In this document: positions 6,602 to 14,573 of the stretch, piece by piece
How the letters are laid out: each line of letters begins with the position of its first letter
How positions within the stretch are numbered: position 1 is the stretch's first letter
Origin: Deltaproteobacteria bacterium UBA2221
Lineage (GTDB): Bacteria; Desulfobacterota; Syntrophorhabdia; Syntrophorhabdales; WCHB1-27
NCBI GenBank assembly: GCA_002328485.1
Contig: DCUF01000058.1
Span: 1-26,619, forward strand
DNA length: 26,619 bases
Direction of reading: 5' to 3'
Notes under the pieces: model-generated
Told to the model about the DNA's origin: nothing
Databases searched by the model: none
Seen by the model: only the letters and a program-made list of their open reading frames with translations
Program-made: the position numbers and the translations under genes

Positions 6602-6668
6602 GCACGGGGAAGACCGTTGAAAAGCGCGCCTGGCCAAAAGGTCAGTGGCGCTTTTCAACGTCCCGTGC
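6602..6668. repeat. Long structured hairpin downstream of the coupling protein gene
   Basis: A perfect 13-bp stem, CGTTGAAAAGCGC (6615-6627) with GCGCTTTTCAACG (6648-6660), is extended outward by GCACGGG (6602-6608) / CCCGTGC (6662-6668) after an asymmetric bulge. It is extended inward by a 6-bp stem (6630-6635 with 6640-6645, one G-T pair) closing an AAAA loop. It sits 66 bp past the stop of the minus-strand coupling protein gene. There is no following T-run on either strand, so it is not a standard intrinsic terminator. A structured RNA, an mRNA 3'-end stabiliser or a DNA recognition hairpin are all possible. Confidence 0.6.
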
Positions 6669-6733
6669 GGAATGTGGCCCCTTTTCTGATGGTGGCCTTA
6701 TCCGGATGTGGAACGATCAGGAGGAGGGCAGTT

Positions 6734-8488
6734 TCAGAAGAGGGGCAAGACCCCAGTGTTATGGGTGGGGGCGTGTTTGCCGTTTGACGCCATATCCAGG
6801 GAGCCGAAGACCGGTTCTTCCATGAGCGGGTCCCCCTCAGCCTGTCTCTCGATAACTGTATCGAGCAACAGGTTCTCCCGGATTACAAACGAGGTTGTTC
6901 GTGCAGGATACTCTCTAATCGCAAATCTGCTGAGGGTGATGGACGGATTGTTCGGCACCTTCACGTACGCCTGAAGGTCCGGAAGGTTCATTAACTCAGA
7001 ATCAAGTATCAGCCGTTGCCTCTTTCTCCTCTGTGTGAGAGATACCCCGTCCCGGTAGTTCGCCACACCCATGCTGTAGGTCTCTTCCGCTTCCATGATC
7101 TCCGTGTCCCCGATCTTATCGACCAGGTACTTTGCAGTGCGGGGATCACTTACCGCAAACATCACTGACGAGCCGCAGGCATTCACAATTGTATCGGCCA
7201 CGTCCTGGGTATAAAGCTTGTTAAGTTGGCCTATGTCCTGTATCCCTATCCAGCAGGAGCCCCCTTTGCTCCTGGAGGCAATGAGAAGCTCCTTGATGCT
7301 GGATAACCTCTGAAGGGTCCCGAACTCGTCGAGGAGGAAAAAGACCCTCCTTTGAAGATCGTCGGGTAGGGATAAGAGCTTCTTCCCGAGAAAGTCGATG
7401 AAGAGGCTCAGGATAGGTTTCAGGGTGTCTTTGAGGTCCGACTGATTGGTCACGAAGATGAACCCAGGCTTCTCGTTCGAGAGCCATTCCGTAACAGAGA
7501 AAGCGGTGTCACCTTGGGACATGTACTCGAAGGCGGCGGTGTACTGCATCATTGTTGCAAAGACGGAGAGCGCTTGCTTCGAGCTTGAGTCTTCAACATA
7601 CCGGAAGCCCGTCTGTCCTTCCGGGGTCGCTCTCAGCCAGTCGTGTATGTTTTCCCCTGGCGCGGTGACTCCGCCCCATATGTCTGAATTGGTCCTCCGG
7701 TTGTGCTGCCAGAGGTAGTGAAGTATCCCCGAGAAGACTCCCCTCGCGGCATCATTCCAAAAGGTGTCACCGGTATAGACGGGAGGTATCAGAGACGAGG
7801 CCATGACGTTGATGTCGAGCTTCGTCTTGATGTCGGAAAAAAGGTTCCATCCGGCTGACCGGCGGTCCAGAGGATTGAAAAGAATGTCCCGGTCCGGATC
7901 ATAGAAGCGGGAGAAGTAGTCTCCCTTGAAGTCGTAGATCACCCCCTTCGCCTTTCGCTCGATGAGTCTCTCCACGACCTGGGAGAGAAAGACCGTCTTC
8001 CCGGTGCCGGGTCTGCCGACCGTGAGACAATGCTTCGTCTCTTCCCTTGCGGGCAGTCTGAACGACCCGAAAGGTAGGTCTCCGTTGCCGATCTGCCGGG
8101 CAAACTCCTGAACGCTCACAAGGCCCGCGCCGGCAAGGTGCTTCGTCTTTAGCTGTTTCTTCGATCTCCCCTTGAACATCGCAATCGCGAAAGGATATCC
8201 AAAGTAGATCACGGAGCTTGCGAGAAAAACGCATACGAGGTTCCAGAAGAGATACGTGACGTAAGGCCATAAGATGTTCATGTCGGGGGCCTGGAATAGT
8301 CTTACCGAATCGAGGACGTATCTCCCGATTGCGCCGTATCTCTTCCCCTGAAGAAAGTATGTTACGGTCAACGTGATTACGATCTGAAGGAAAAGGAAGA
8401 TAAGGAAGATGTACAGGTGCATCTTGATCGCCATCCGAAGGCCGTTGAACCATATCTCGAATCCTTTGTACGAGTTCGTGCTTTTCAC
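6734..8488 (-). CDS. Type IV coupling protein (VirD4/TraD/TrwB family)
   Basis: 584 residues. Two membrane segments occupy roughly residues 20-48 and 75-105 (LYIFLIFLFLQIVITL; VFLASSVIYFGYPFAI). An ATPase domain follows with Walker A GRPGTGKT near 156-163 and Walker B FFLLDEFGTL near 383-392. The text around them (KGVIYDFKGDY, FNPLDRRSAGWN) is typical of TraD/TrwB hexameric DNA pumps. These link the relaxase-bound DNA to the secretion channel in the inner membrane. The start is GTG at 8488, overlapping the stop of the upstream small gene by 4 bp (GTGA) with a GGAGGAGGG ribosome site. It is the last intact gene of the transfer operon. The C-terminus has no extended acidic tail, so the length is near that of TrwB rather than F TraD. 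Confidence 0.93.
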   Translation of the reverse strand: MKSTNSYKGFEIWFNGLRMAIKMHLYIFLIFLFLQIVITLTVTYFLQGKRYGAIGRYVLDSVRLFQAPDMNILWPYVTYLFWNLVCVFLASSVIYFGYPFAIAMFKGRSKKQLKTKHLAGAGLVSVQEFARQIGNGDLPFGSFRLPAREETKHCLTVGRPGTGKTVFLSQVVERLIERKAKGVIYDFKGDYFSRFYDPDRDILFNPLDRRSAGWNLFSDIKTKLDINVMASSLIPPVYTGDTFWNDAARGVFSGILHYLWQHNRRTNSDIWGGVTAPGENIHDWLRATPEGQTGFRYVEDSSSKQALSVFATMMQYTAAFEYMSQGDTAFSVTEWLSNEKPGFIFVTNQSDLKDTLKPILSLFIDFLGKKLLSLPDDLQRRVFFLLDEFGTLQRLSSIKELLIASRSKGGSCWIGIQDIGQLNKLYTQDVADTIVNACGSSVMFAVSDPRTAKYLVDKIGDTEIMEAEETYSMGVANYRDGVSLTQRRKRQRLILDSELMNLPDLQAYVKVPNNPSITLSRFAIREYPARTTSFVIRENLLLDTVIERQAEGDPLMEEPVFGSLDMASNGKHAPTHNTGVLPLF

Positions 8489-8838
8489 TGCCCTCCTCCG
8501 TTATTCACACTCGTCTTAAGCGTCTGGAAAAGCTGCTTCAGTTCCGTGGTGTGGTGCGCATAGGCCGTGGGATTTCCGATGGTCATCGCGTGGGCAAGAA
8601 AGGTGACCACCGCGAGGAGGGCCTCTTTGTTCGGAAGACCTTTTAAAAGAGCGCCCATGCTATTCTTCAGGTCGGCGATGTCGGTAAAGAGATTTTGAAA
8701 CGCCTCTGTCTCCTTCCCCACCGTCTTGTCGTCAGCAAAGAGAAGATCGCGGATATAGTCCGAAGTGCTTCTGCTTCCTCTGAGGTTTTGCAGTTTGACG
8801 TATGCTCCGTCGGTGAGTTTGACCGATATGTGTTTCAT
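8485..8838 (-). CDS. Small relaxosome-accessory-like protein (putative ribbon-helix-helix)
   Basis: 117 residues. The N-terminus (MKHISVKLTDGAYVKLQNL...STSDYIRDLL) has the strand, helix, helix spacing of a ribbon-helix-helix DNA-binding domain. The remainder is helical, with an AFQNLFTDIADLKNSMGALLK stretch that could form a coiled coil. Small proteins of this kind encoded between oriT and the coupling protein act as TraM/TrwA/MobC-like relaxosome components. That role is inferred from position. The ATG at 8838 overlaps the previous stop (ATGA), and its own stop overlaps the coupling protein start by 4 bp, so translation is coupled. Confidence 0.6.
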   Translation of the reverse strand: MKHISVKLTDGAYVKLQNLRGSRSTSDYIRDLLFADDKTVGKETEAFQNLFTDIADLKNSMGALLKGLPNKEALLAVVTFLAHAMTIGNPTAYAHHTTELKQLFQTLKTSVNNGGGQ

Positions 8839-9044
8839 TGTTCTGCCCCCTTTCTTTTGGCTGCCACTTCAAGGATTTGTTTGACGTGCTGGATTTCGCG
8901 GTAGAGTTTCATCCGTTCGCGCCACTCCTTGCGGACTTCATTGTAGCGGGCTTCGATGAGTAATCGGAGGTAATCCTCCCGGCCCATGCGGCCCCGGATA
9001 TAGTCGAGTTTCTCCCGGTGAGCGCGAGTCATTTTCACCCTCAT
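8835..9044 (-). CDS. Small basic helical protein next to candidate oriT
   Basis: 69 residues, rich in Arg, Lys and Glu: MRVKMTRAHREKLDYI then GREDYLRLLIEARYNEVRKEW and a helical, possibly coiled-coil C-terminus. The first 35 residues could be a ribbon-helix-helix unit like its neighbour's. A strong AGGAGG lies just before ATG 9044, and the stop overlaps the next gene (ATGA). It is the first firm gene after the repeat-rich intergenic stretch, so an oriT-binding auxiliary role is plausible. No family is firmly recognised. Confidence 0.55.
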   Translation of the reverse strand: MRVKMTRAHREKLDYIRGRMGREDYLRLLIEARYNEVRKEWRERMKLYREIQHVKQILEVAAKRKGAEQ

Positions 9045-9064
9045 GCCTTCCTCCTTTTACCTCT

Positions 9065-9192
9065 TTTGATGGTGAAACCGGTGGTACAAACCGGTGGTAC
9101 CGATTGGGCTGGCGATCCTGAGCAATTACCCACTGTTCCAGACCTCCTTAACCAAGGGTACTACGCTCACCAGGACCGGTTTCACCATCAAA
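9065..9192. repeat. 18-bp perfect inverted repeat with 92-bp spacer
   Basis: The left arm 9065-9082 reads TTTGATGGTGAAACCGGT and the right arm 9175-9192 is its exact reverse complement. The arms contain the palindrome ACCGGT. The length and perfection in an otherwise gene-free stretch make chance unlikely. Sites like this flank or lie within oriT or bind RHH accessory proteins. Confidence 0.75.
9075..9100. repeat. 13-bp tandem direct repeat (iteron-like)
   Basis: AAACCGGTGGTAC occurs twice back to back, at 9075-9087 and 9088-9100. The first copy overlaps the left arm of the 18-bp inverted repeat. Tandem repeats of this kind are common protein-binding sites in oriT regions. Confidence 0.7.
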
Positions 9193-9352
9193 GCTCAATG
9201 AATCCAAAGTCTTCCGCCGAGACGGTGAAACGGCTTGCAAACATTCCCTTTTGCGTTAGGTGTGTACCCATTTAGTGCACGGCTGGCTTTACGGGAAAAG
9301 CAGAGCAAAAAGAGAATAGACTTCCATCCCGATTGCTTCTTTTTCTTGAAGA

Positions 9353-9541
9353 TCATGATAATACCTCCTCTATTTCCTTCCGGAATTTCTCCATGTCGAA
9401 GCCTTTGAAACCCCCTTCGTAGTGCTTCATGGTCAGCCTTCCGACCTTGATCATCTGCTGCTCTTCCAGGCGGTCTGCCTGGGCTAAAAGGTCCTTCGCT
9501 TTCTGCCTGAGTTGCGCCGGTGTACCGTTTTTTTGTGTCAT
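9353..9541 (-). CDS. Small conjugal transfer TraD-like (mobilization) protein
   Basis: 62 residues. The first part (QLRQKAKDLLAQADRLEEQQMIKVGRL) is a charged helix followed by a short C-terminal helix. The pattern resembles the small TraD proteins of Ti-type plasmids, in which a helical Arg/Glu-rich segment is followed by a (K/R)xGxL motif. The ATG at 9541 overlaps the relaxase stop by 4 bp (ATGA), with GGGAGGGAAGG as ribosome site, so it is produced with the relaxase. A relaxosome role is inferred from family likeness and position. Confidence 0.5.
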   Translation of the reverse strand: MTQKNGTPAQLRQKAKDLLAQADRLEEQQMIKVGRLTMKHYEGGFKGFDMEKFRKEIEEVLS

Positions 9542-12255
9542 CTTCCTTCCCTCCCTATGTGGATTTGCGGGGCACGGACGGGTGCCTTTTGTATCGGTGG
9601 AGGAGTCATAGTCTTGGTTGCATAGTCAAGACTCGATGTCTTCGTGATCTCCTTCTTGACCTGCTCTCGGAGTTTTTCTGTCCCGTTGGTGTAGACCCTG
9701 AGGTCGTCTCTTCCCCGAGTCATGGCGACGTAGAACGAATTATAGGAAGTGGGCTTCTCCGTGTTGGCGTGGAAGATCACCCGTCTGCTCGTCTGGCCCT
9801 GACTCTTGTAATCGGTGACTGCGTACCCGTGGTCGAGATAGTTGTAGCTCCGGGGGATGCTGAAGGTGACGTCTTTGCCGGTGTCCAATTTGACCGTGAG
9901 GTTACCCCTTTCATCGAGGCTTTTGATCTTCCCGGTAAGCCCGTTCTGTACCCCGAGGTTCTTATCATTCTTGAGAAAGACCACCTTCTCTCCCTGGGTA
10001 AAAGGAAGGAGTCTCTCCTGATAGACGCCGAGCTTATGTCCGTGTTCGCTCACGTCGATGGTCATGTTTCGGCCGTAGACGGTGACGATGCTGATCTCCT
10101 GAGTCTGTGCCTCAACGGAAGTCACCCTGCCCTGATCGCCAAGCCTGAAGCCCGGAAGACTCTTGTTGACCGCGACAATGTCACCGGGGGAATAGGACTG
10201 CGCGAAGTGCCGTTCAACGGGAGGAATGATCTTCGGCTCCCTCACCGCGAACGTGCGGTCCGGCTGCGTAAATGCACCCTTGTCCCTGAGCTTACCCCTG
10301 ATATGCCGGTTCAGTTCTCCCCGGTCCTTGTTGAGCGGAGTTACGACAAGGGTGTTTCCGTAGTCCTTCTGTGAGACAAACTCTTTGACGATGGCTTCCC
10401 GTCTCTCCCGGTCATCGATGATCTCATGGACCTTGCTCCGGTCCTGCATTTTGATAAATGCCCGGTGTATTCTCCGCTCCGCGATGTCTGACACAATCTC
10501 CTTGTACTCCTCGTCTTTCTGACGAAGCGTCTCCTTCATGTGAACCGTTTTCATCACTCCAGATTCCTGGAGCTTCTGGAACATCCTCCCGGCCTCGATT
10601 GATTGAAGCTGTTTTGTATCCCCTACCAGAACGACTCGGGCATTCGCTTTTTTGGCTGCATTGACAAGTTCGCTCATCTGTTTTGAGCCGACCATGGATA
10701 CCTCGTCTACGAACCAGGCTTCCTTCTCCGAAGAGGTAAACTCCGGCGTCTGCGCCTTGGGCAAGAAGCTGTGGAGGGTTTGAGAGTCCACGCCCGCTCC
10801 GGTCTGTAATTCCTTCGCGGCCTTGCCTGTGAAGGTCATGCCCCTTACGGTGTAACCCTGTTTCTCAAGCTGCTCCCTGGCTGCATGGAGCATGGAGGTC
10901 TTACCCGTGCCCGCGTCCCCCTGGATGCCGATTACCCTATCCTGAGAAGTAAGGATATGCTCCAGAGCCTTCTTCTGATCGGCAGTAAGGTGGTCATAGA
11001 GTTCCCTGGCCCTCTCTTCGACCTGGGCAATGTCGTGGATTGCGGGCATGGTGCCCCGGCCCTCGTCTACTGCGGTAACGATGCCGTTTTCTATGGCCGT
11101 CATTTCCTTTGTGGTGTAGACTCCAGCGTCTTTGTCCAGGGTGACGATGCTCTTGCCCTTCAAACGGGTGAACGCATCCTCAAGGGCTTTATTCCGGTGA
11201 GTGCCTCCGGAGATCCTCGCGGCAGTCTTCATCACGTCCTCGCGGGTGAATGTGGACTCCTGCTCGTTGAGGGCAGAAGACGCCATCTTGATGGCGCCCT
11301 GTGCCGTGAGAATCATTCCTTCGGGTTTCTGATACGCCGCCTGTCTTGAGAGAGACTCTGCAACATAATCTTTGGAAAAGCCGATGCCCTCAAGCTGACG
11401 GTCCCATGAGTCGTGCAAGACTTCCCGGTCTATGGTCTTCTTGGCCTGTCGCGTGTCCAGGCACGCCATCTGCCGAAGCTCCCCGGCCGTGGCGAGGGGA
11501 AGACGGTCTTTGAGGTCCGCCATGACTTTGTCGATCTGATCTTGTCTCTTCGAGAAGTGCGCCTCTATCCTTTCGTCTATCCCCTCGATTCGGGCGTATC
11601 GTGAGTTGCCCGTATCGTACTTTGCCATGGTGACTGCATAGCCCCTCTCCTTCAATTCTGCTGCAAGCTCGTTTTCATACATGGCGGTAAGGAGCTCTCG
11701 TGCGAATATCTTTTCGTTCGCCACGGCCCGCCACTGGCCGTCCTTTCTCTTGGTCATGTTGGCCACCACCACATGAGAATGAAGCTGCGGGTCCATTTCT
11801 CGGGAAGTAAAGTGATCGAACCGGGCGGCAATCATGTTGCCCGTGCCAATGCGCCGGGTCGTGCCGTCCACTCTCCCCCGCGCTTCCACAAGATTGTCTT
11901 CCACGTACTTCATGACCGACTCGACTGCCGCATGGTGAGCGTCCACCATGTGAGACCTTTGCTCCTCAGTCCCGAAGGCCCACACAAGAGAAACACTCTT
12001 CGAGGGGGCAAAGTGCAGGTCCCATCCTACCCGGTGCTTGCCGTTGGATGCCGCTTCCACAAGTACATTACCCTGCGAATCTTTCCCTTCGAGGATGGCC
12101 TGGAACGTGGGCAGGTCCACTTCCTTCAGGTCGAGCGTCTCCGCTCCTTTACCCATCCAGGCCCTTCCTTCGGATTGGTCTCTTGTGTAGTAATCATCCT
12201 TCTTGAAGTAGTTTGCCGCATCGCCTGCGTTCGTTATCGGAGTGATAGTCTGCAT
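9538..12255 (-). CDS. MOBF conjugative relaxase-helicase (TrwC/TraI family)
   Basis: 905 residues. The N-terminus has the tandem tyrosine motif KKDDYYTRD (Y22/Y23), one of which should attack the nic phosphate. The metal-binding histidines are in DHFTSREMDPQLHSH near 147-162. The text between (GWDLHFAPSKSVSLVWA) is classic TrwC relaxase. A superfamily-1 helicase follows: Walker A GDAGTGKT near 445-452, Walker B WFVDEVSMV near 513-521 and the late motif DYKSQGQTS...YVAMTRGR near 820-860. It nicks oriT, stays covalently bound and unwinds the transferred strand in the donor cell. At 905 residues it is close to TrwC and much shorter than F TraI. ATG 12255 has a strong AAGGAGG site. It lies 10 bp after trbI. 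Confidence 0.95.
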   Translation of the reverse strand: MQTITPITNAGDAANYFKKDDYYTRDQSEGRAWMGKGAETLDLKEVDLPTFQAILEGKDSQGNVLVEAASNGKHRVGWDLHFAPSKSVSLVWAFGTEEQRSHMVDAHHAAVESVMKYVEDNLVEARGRVDGTTRRIGTGNMIAARFDHFTSREMDPQLHSHVVVANMTKRKDGQWRAVANEKIFARELLTAMYENELAAELKERGYAVTMAKYDTGNSRYARIEGIDERIEAHFSKRQDQIDKVMADLKDRLPLATAGELRQMACLDTRQAKKTIDREVLHDSWDRQLEGIGFSKDYVAESLSRQAAYQKPEGMILTAQGAIKMASSALNEQESTFTREDVMKTAARISGGTHRNKALEDAFTRLKGKSIVTLDKDAGVYTTKEMTAIENGIVTAVDEGRGTMPAIHDIAQVEERARELYDHLTADQKKALEHILTSQDRVIGIQGDAGTGKTSMLHAAREQLEKQGYTVRGMTFTGKAAKELQTGAGVDSQTLHSFLPKAQTPEFTSSEKEAWFVDEVSMVGSKQMSELVNAAKKANARVVLVGDTKQLQSIEAGRMFQKLQESGVMKTVHMKETLRQKDEEYKEIVSDIAERRIHRAFIKMQDRSKVHEIIDDRERREAIVKEFVSQKDYGNTLVVTPLNKDRGELNRHIRGKLRDKGAFTQPDRTFAVREPKIIPPVERHFAQSYSPGDIVAVNKSLPGFRLGDQGRVTSVEAQTQEISIVTVYGRNMTIDVSEHGHKLGVYQERLLPFTQGEKVVFLKNDKNLGVQNGLTGKIKSLDERGNLTVKLDTGKDVTFSIPRSYNYLDHGYAVTDYKSQGQTSRRVIFHANTEKPTSYNSFYVAMTRGRDDLRVYTNGTEKLREQVKKEITKTSSLDYATKTMTPPPIQKAPVRAPQIHIGREGR

Positions 12256-12265
12256 GGCGTCCTCC

Positions 12266-13558
12266 TTATGTCCGGTAGCGTTTGAGGATGAGGTCCTTGT
12301 TCACGAACACGTTGAATTTCATGCCCGGTCTGATCTCTATGGTAGGTTGGACGTTCAGGTTTCTATCTACGAACTTCGCGCCCACCGTGGAGACTTGTTG
12401 TGCTGCGCCCGAGGCTGCCTGTTGTGAGAACGTGGCGGTCCCTTCATCATTGTTGCCTGCGGCTACTTTCGTTCCGGCAGAAAGCATGGAACTAAGAACT
12501 ACGCCTGTGATGAGTTTCCCATAGTGATTATTCACTTTGTCCCTCATACCCGCGTACCCCGAGAGATCCACGCCTGCCATACCTTCGAGGTCTATGGAAT
12601 CACCGTTCGGGAAGATGAGTCTGGTCCAGACAATCAATACCCTCTCCTGGGAATAGGCGACCTTGGAGTCATACGTGCCTATTACCCGTGTTCCCTGAGG
12701 GATGAGAAGGTGCTGCCCTGTGACCGTGTCATAGACATTTTCTCTTACCTGTCCGGTGAGCCTGCCGGGAAGGTCGGAGTTGATGCCGGTAATCATGACG
12801 CCAGGGATAATGGAGCCTGCCTTGACCTCGTATTTTGAAAGAGGAGATATGACACCGCTCTTCACGTAGACATCCTTGGTCGCCCTTTCATTGTCCGCGA
12901 CAAACTCCCGCTTCGCAGCCTGCATGTTCTGGTCATCGTCCTTCTGCCACGGCATGACCGGCACGTTGACCTGGGCAGGCACGACGGCGGGGATCGGCGG
13001 GAGGGATGAGGCCTGCGGGATCGAACTTGGAGCATTCATGAACCTGATGGGGCTCTTTCTCGCGTCCAGACGTTCCTTTTCCACTTCCGAGAGTTGAGGG
13101 ATGTTTCCTCCGGCCTGGGCATTGTACTGGTTGATGGATGCGGGCGAGATATTCTTGACGCTGCCCACACTGCCGGTATCGTCGGGAATAGCTCCTCTTT
13201 TGATCTGCTGCGCCTCCTGGAAGGCCTTTAAGCCAGCGTAGGTGTCTGGTGCGGTGGAGATCGCCTCCGGAGTGGGCGCATAGTTCGTGGTCGTTTGCCC
13301 CTTCTTTGCGCTCTCTTCCGCTTCCTCGCGGGGGGTGAGCTTTTTCGGGGGCTGCAAGGCGGCCATGAAGGCAAAGATCATGACAAGCCCCGCGACCGAT
13401 GCGAGAATCATAAGCATTTTGCGATTAAACCTCGTGCCCGTGGGGACAGCGGGATGAAGGATGCTGCCGGTCACCTCCTTGGGTTCCTCAGTGGGAGGAT
13501 CACCAGCGGGCACCGGTGGGGGTTGGTTTCCTTTCTTGAAGAATGATGAGAGTTTCAT
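12266..13558 (-). CDS. trbI: TrbI/VirB10 type IV secretion core protein
   Basis: 430 residues. A short cytoplasmic N-terminus is followed by one membrane span (MLMILASVAGLVMIFAFMA, about 49-67), a Pro-rich periplasmic linker and the C-terminal VirB10 beta-barrel domain. That domain carries the landmarks IIPGVMITGINSDLPG, LLIPQGTRVIGTYDS, RLIFPNGDSIDL and RPGMKFNVFVNKDL. VirB10 spans both membranes and transmits energy from the ATPases to the outer-membrane pore made with TrbG/VirB9. A strong AAGGAGG ribosome site precedes ATG 13558. It lies 10 bp downstream of trbG, and no trbH-like gene sits between them, unlike Ti and RP4 trb operons. Confidence 0.93.
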   Translation of the reverse strand: MKLSSFFKKGNQPPPVPAGDPPTEEPKEVTGSILHPAVPTGTRFNRKMLMILASVAGLVMIFAFMAALQPPKKLTPREEAEESAKKGQTTTNYAPTPEAISTAPDTYAGLKAFQEAQQIKRGAIPDDTGSVGSVKNISPASINQYNAQAGGNIPQLSEVEKERLDARKSPIRFMNAPSSIPQASSLPPIPAVVPAQVNVPVMPWQKDDDQNMQAAKREFVADNERATKDVYVKSGVISPLSKYEVKAGSIIPGVMITGINSDLPGRLTGQVRENVYDTVTGQHLLIPQGTRVIGTYDSKVAYSQERVLIVWTRLIFPNGDSIDLEGMAGVDLSGYAGMRDKVNNHYGKLITGVVLSSMLSAGTKVAAGNNDEGTATFSQQAASGAAQQVSTVGAKFVDRNLNVQPTIEIRPGMKFNVFVNKDLILKRYRT

Positions 13559-13568
13559 GCACTCCTCC

Positions 13569-14561
13569 TTAATCCTTATTGATCTTCTTGATGACCACGA
13601 TCTCTTTCAGGCCGTTTCTCATCTCCGCCTGGGCAAAGAGGCGATCAACGATGTAGTAGTTCTTCTTCACCCTGTAATTGACGAGCATTACTTCCTTACC
13701 GTCGCTCACGAAGAGCGCTGGGGCCTCGCCTGAAGACATGGTTGCCGCCATCTGGATATATGTTTTCTGGCCGTCGTCAAAGACCATCTTCGGGGTCCAG
13801 GAATAGGAACCTCCGAAGAACCCCGATTTTTCCTCGATCTTGTAGTTGAAGTTCATTTTCTCGGGGGTCACGGTGCCTGATATCTGCTCTTCCTCTTTCT
13901 CCTTCTTCTCCGCCTGCCGCCTCAGATAGGCAGCCTTTTCATCAAGGGGGTAGGTCCATCCTATGATGGGGTTGTAGACGTTCCCTGCACGGGCGCGTAT
14001 CTGATAAGAGCGCCGGTCGGTGGCGATCATGAAGTTGGTGGCGATGTTGCTTTTCATGGGTTTTACGTACACGTGCCATTGCTTTGCGTCTCCGTTGCCG
14101 GACTGCGCCCTGTCTACGATCCAACGGGTGGTGTCTCCTCCGCCTATGTAAAGGACGTCTTCTCCGGGCTGTAGCTGTATGTCGGTCAGGTGCCCTTCAT
14201 GGCAGTAGATTTGGTAGATCCCTGTGGCTTTATAAGAGAAGAAGGATTTGGCTTGGACCTGCACCGCCTCGGAGACGTTCTGAAGACCTTCCTGGGTGCC
14301 GCTTTCAATGGATTTGGATGCTTTGAGGGCGTCTTTTTCTTCCTTGAGAGTCATGGGCTCCTCGGTGTCCTGGGACATATCAGGAAGCTTCTGCGGCTGG
14401 ACCATGACCGCTGGTTTTATGCGTGTAGGGCCGTCCCCCGCCGTGGCGAGGGGAATGACACTCGCAGAGGGCAATGAGCAGACAGAGATAAGTCCGCCTC
14501 CGAGAATTGCTACGAGAAAAGCCTTGTAGACGTCTTTGATGGGTAAACCATTGAATTGCAT
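13569..14561 (-). CDS. trbG: TrbG/VirB9 type IV secretion core protein
   Basis: 330 residues. The hydrophobic N-terminus (VYKAFLVAILGGGLISVCSL) is a signal peptide; a Cys at about residue 28 could make it a lipoprotein. The conserved VirB9 N-domain reads YQIYCHEGHLTDIQLQPGEDV, GDTTRWIVD and WHVYVKP...NFMIATDRRSYQI. A KE-rich linker leads to the C-terminal domain (NFNYKIE...WTPKMVFDDGQKTYIQM), which in VirB9 joins the outer-membrane complex with VirB10. The ATG at 14561 has TAAAGGAGG upstream. It sits between trbF (12 bp) and trbI (10 bp). Confidence 0.93.
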   Translation of the reverse strand: MQFNGLPIKDVYKAFLVAILGGGLISVCSLPSASVIPLATAGDGPTRIKPAVMVQPQKLPDMSQDTEEPMTLKEEKDALKASKSIESGTQEGLQNVSEAVQVQAKSFFSYKATGIYQIYCHEGHLTDIQLQPGEDVLYIGGGDTTRWIVDRAQSGNGDAKQWHVYVKPMKSNIATNFMIATDRRSYQIRARAGNVYNPIIGWTYPLDEKAAYLRRQAEKKEKEEEQISGTVTPEKMNFNYKIEEKSGFFGGSYSWTPKMVFDDGQKTYIQMAATMSSGEAPALFVSDGKEVMLVNYRVKKNYYIVDRLFAQAEMRNGLKEIVVIKKINKD

Positions 14562-14573
14562 AGAAAACCTCCT

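Larger units (their letters stand above)
9045..9352. other. Candidate origin of transfer (oriT) region
   Basis: A 308-bp stretch without a firm gene lies between the relaxase side and the relaxosome/coupling genes, where oriT often lies. It contains a perfect 18-bp inverted repeat (9065-9082 and 9175-9192) and a 13-bp tandem direct repeat (9075-9100). I cannot point to a nic site: no clear match to the TrwC or F TraI nick sequences was seen. A weak minus-strand mini-ORF (GTG 9133 to TGA 9041-9043, after AAGGAGGT) overlaps the repeats and would abut the next start as ATGA. Confidence 0.45.

Noticed and set aside
6329..6658. Minus-strand ORF of 109 codons between the coupling protein and the DUF932-like start
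   Set aside because: Low-complexity Ser/Pro/Arg composition, runs through the hairpin, no good ribosome site; the DUF932-like frame with GGGAGGA is better supported.
6602..6668. Hairpin considered as an intrinsic terminator or integron attC site
   Set aside because: No T-run on either strand, and the ends do not fit the GTTRRRY/RYYYAAC core of attC sites.
9520..10374. Long plus-strand ORF opposite the relaxase gene
   Set aside because: It is antisense to a clear TrwC/TraI gene and has no family features; it is a shadow of that gene's codon bias.
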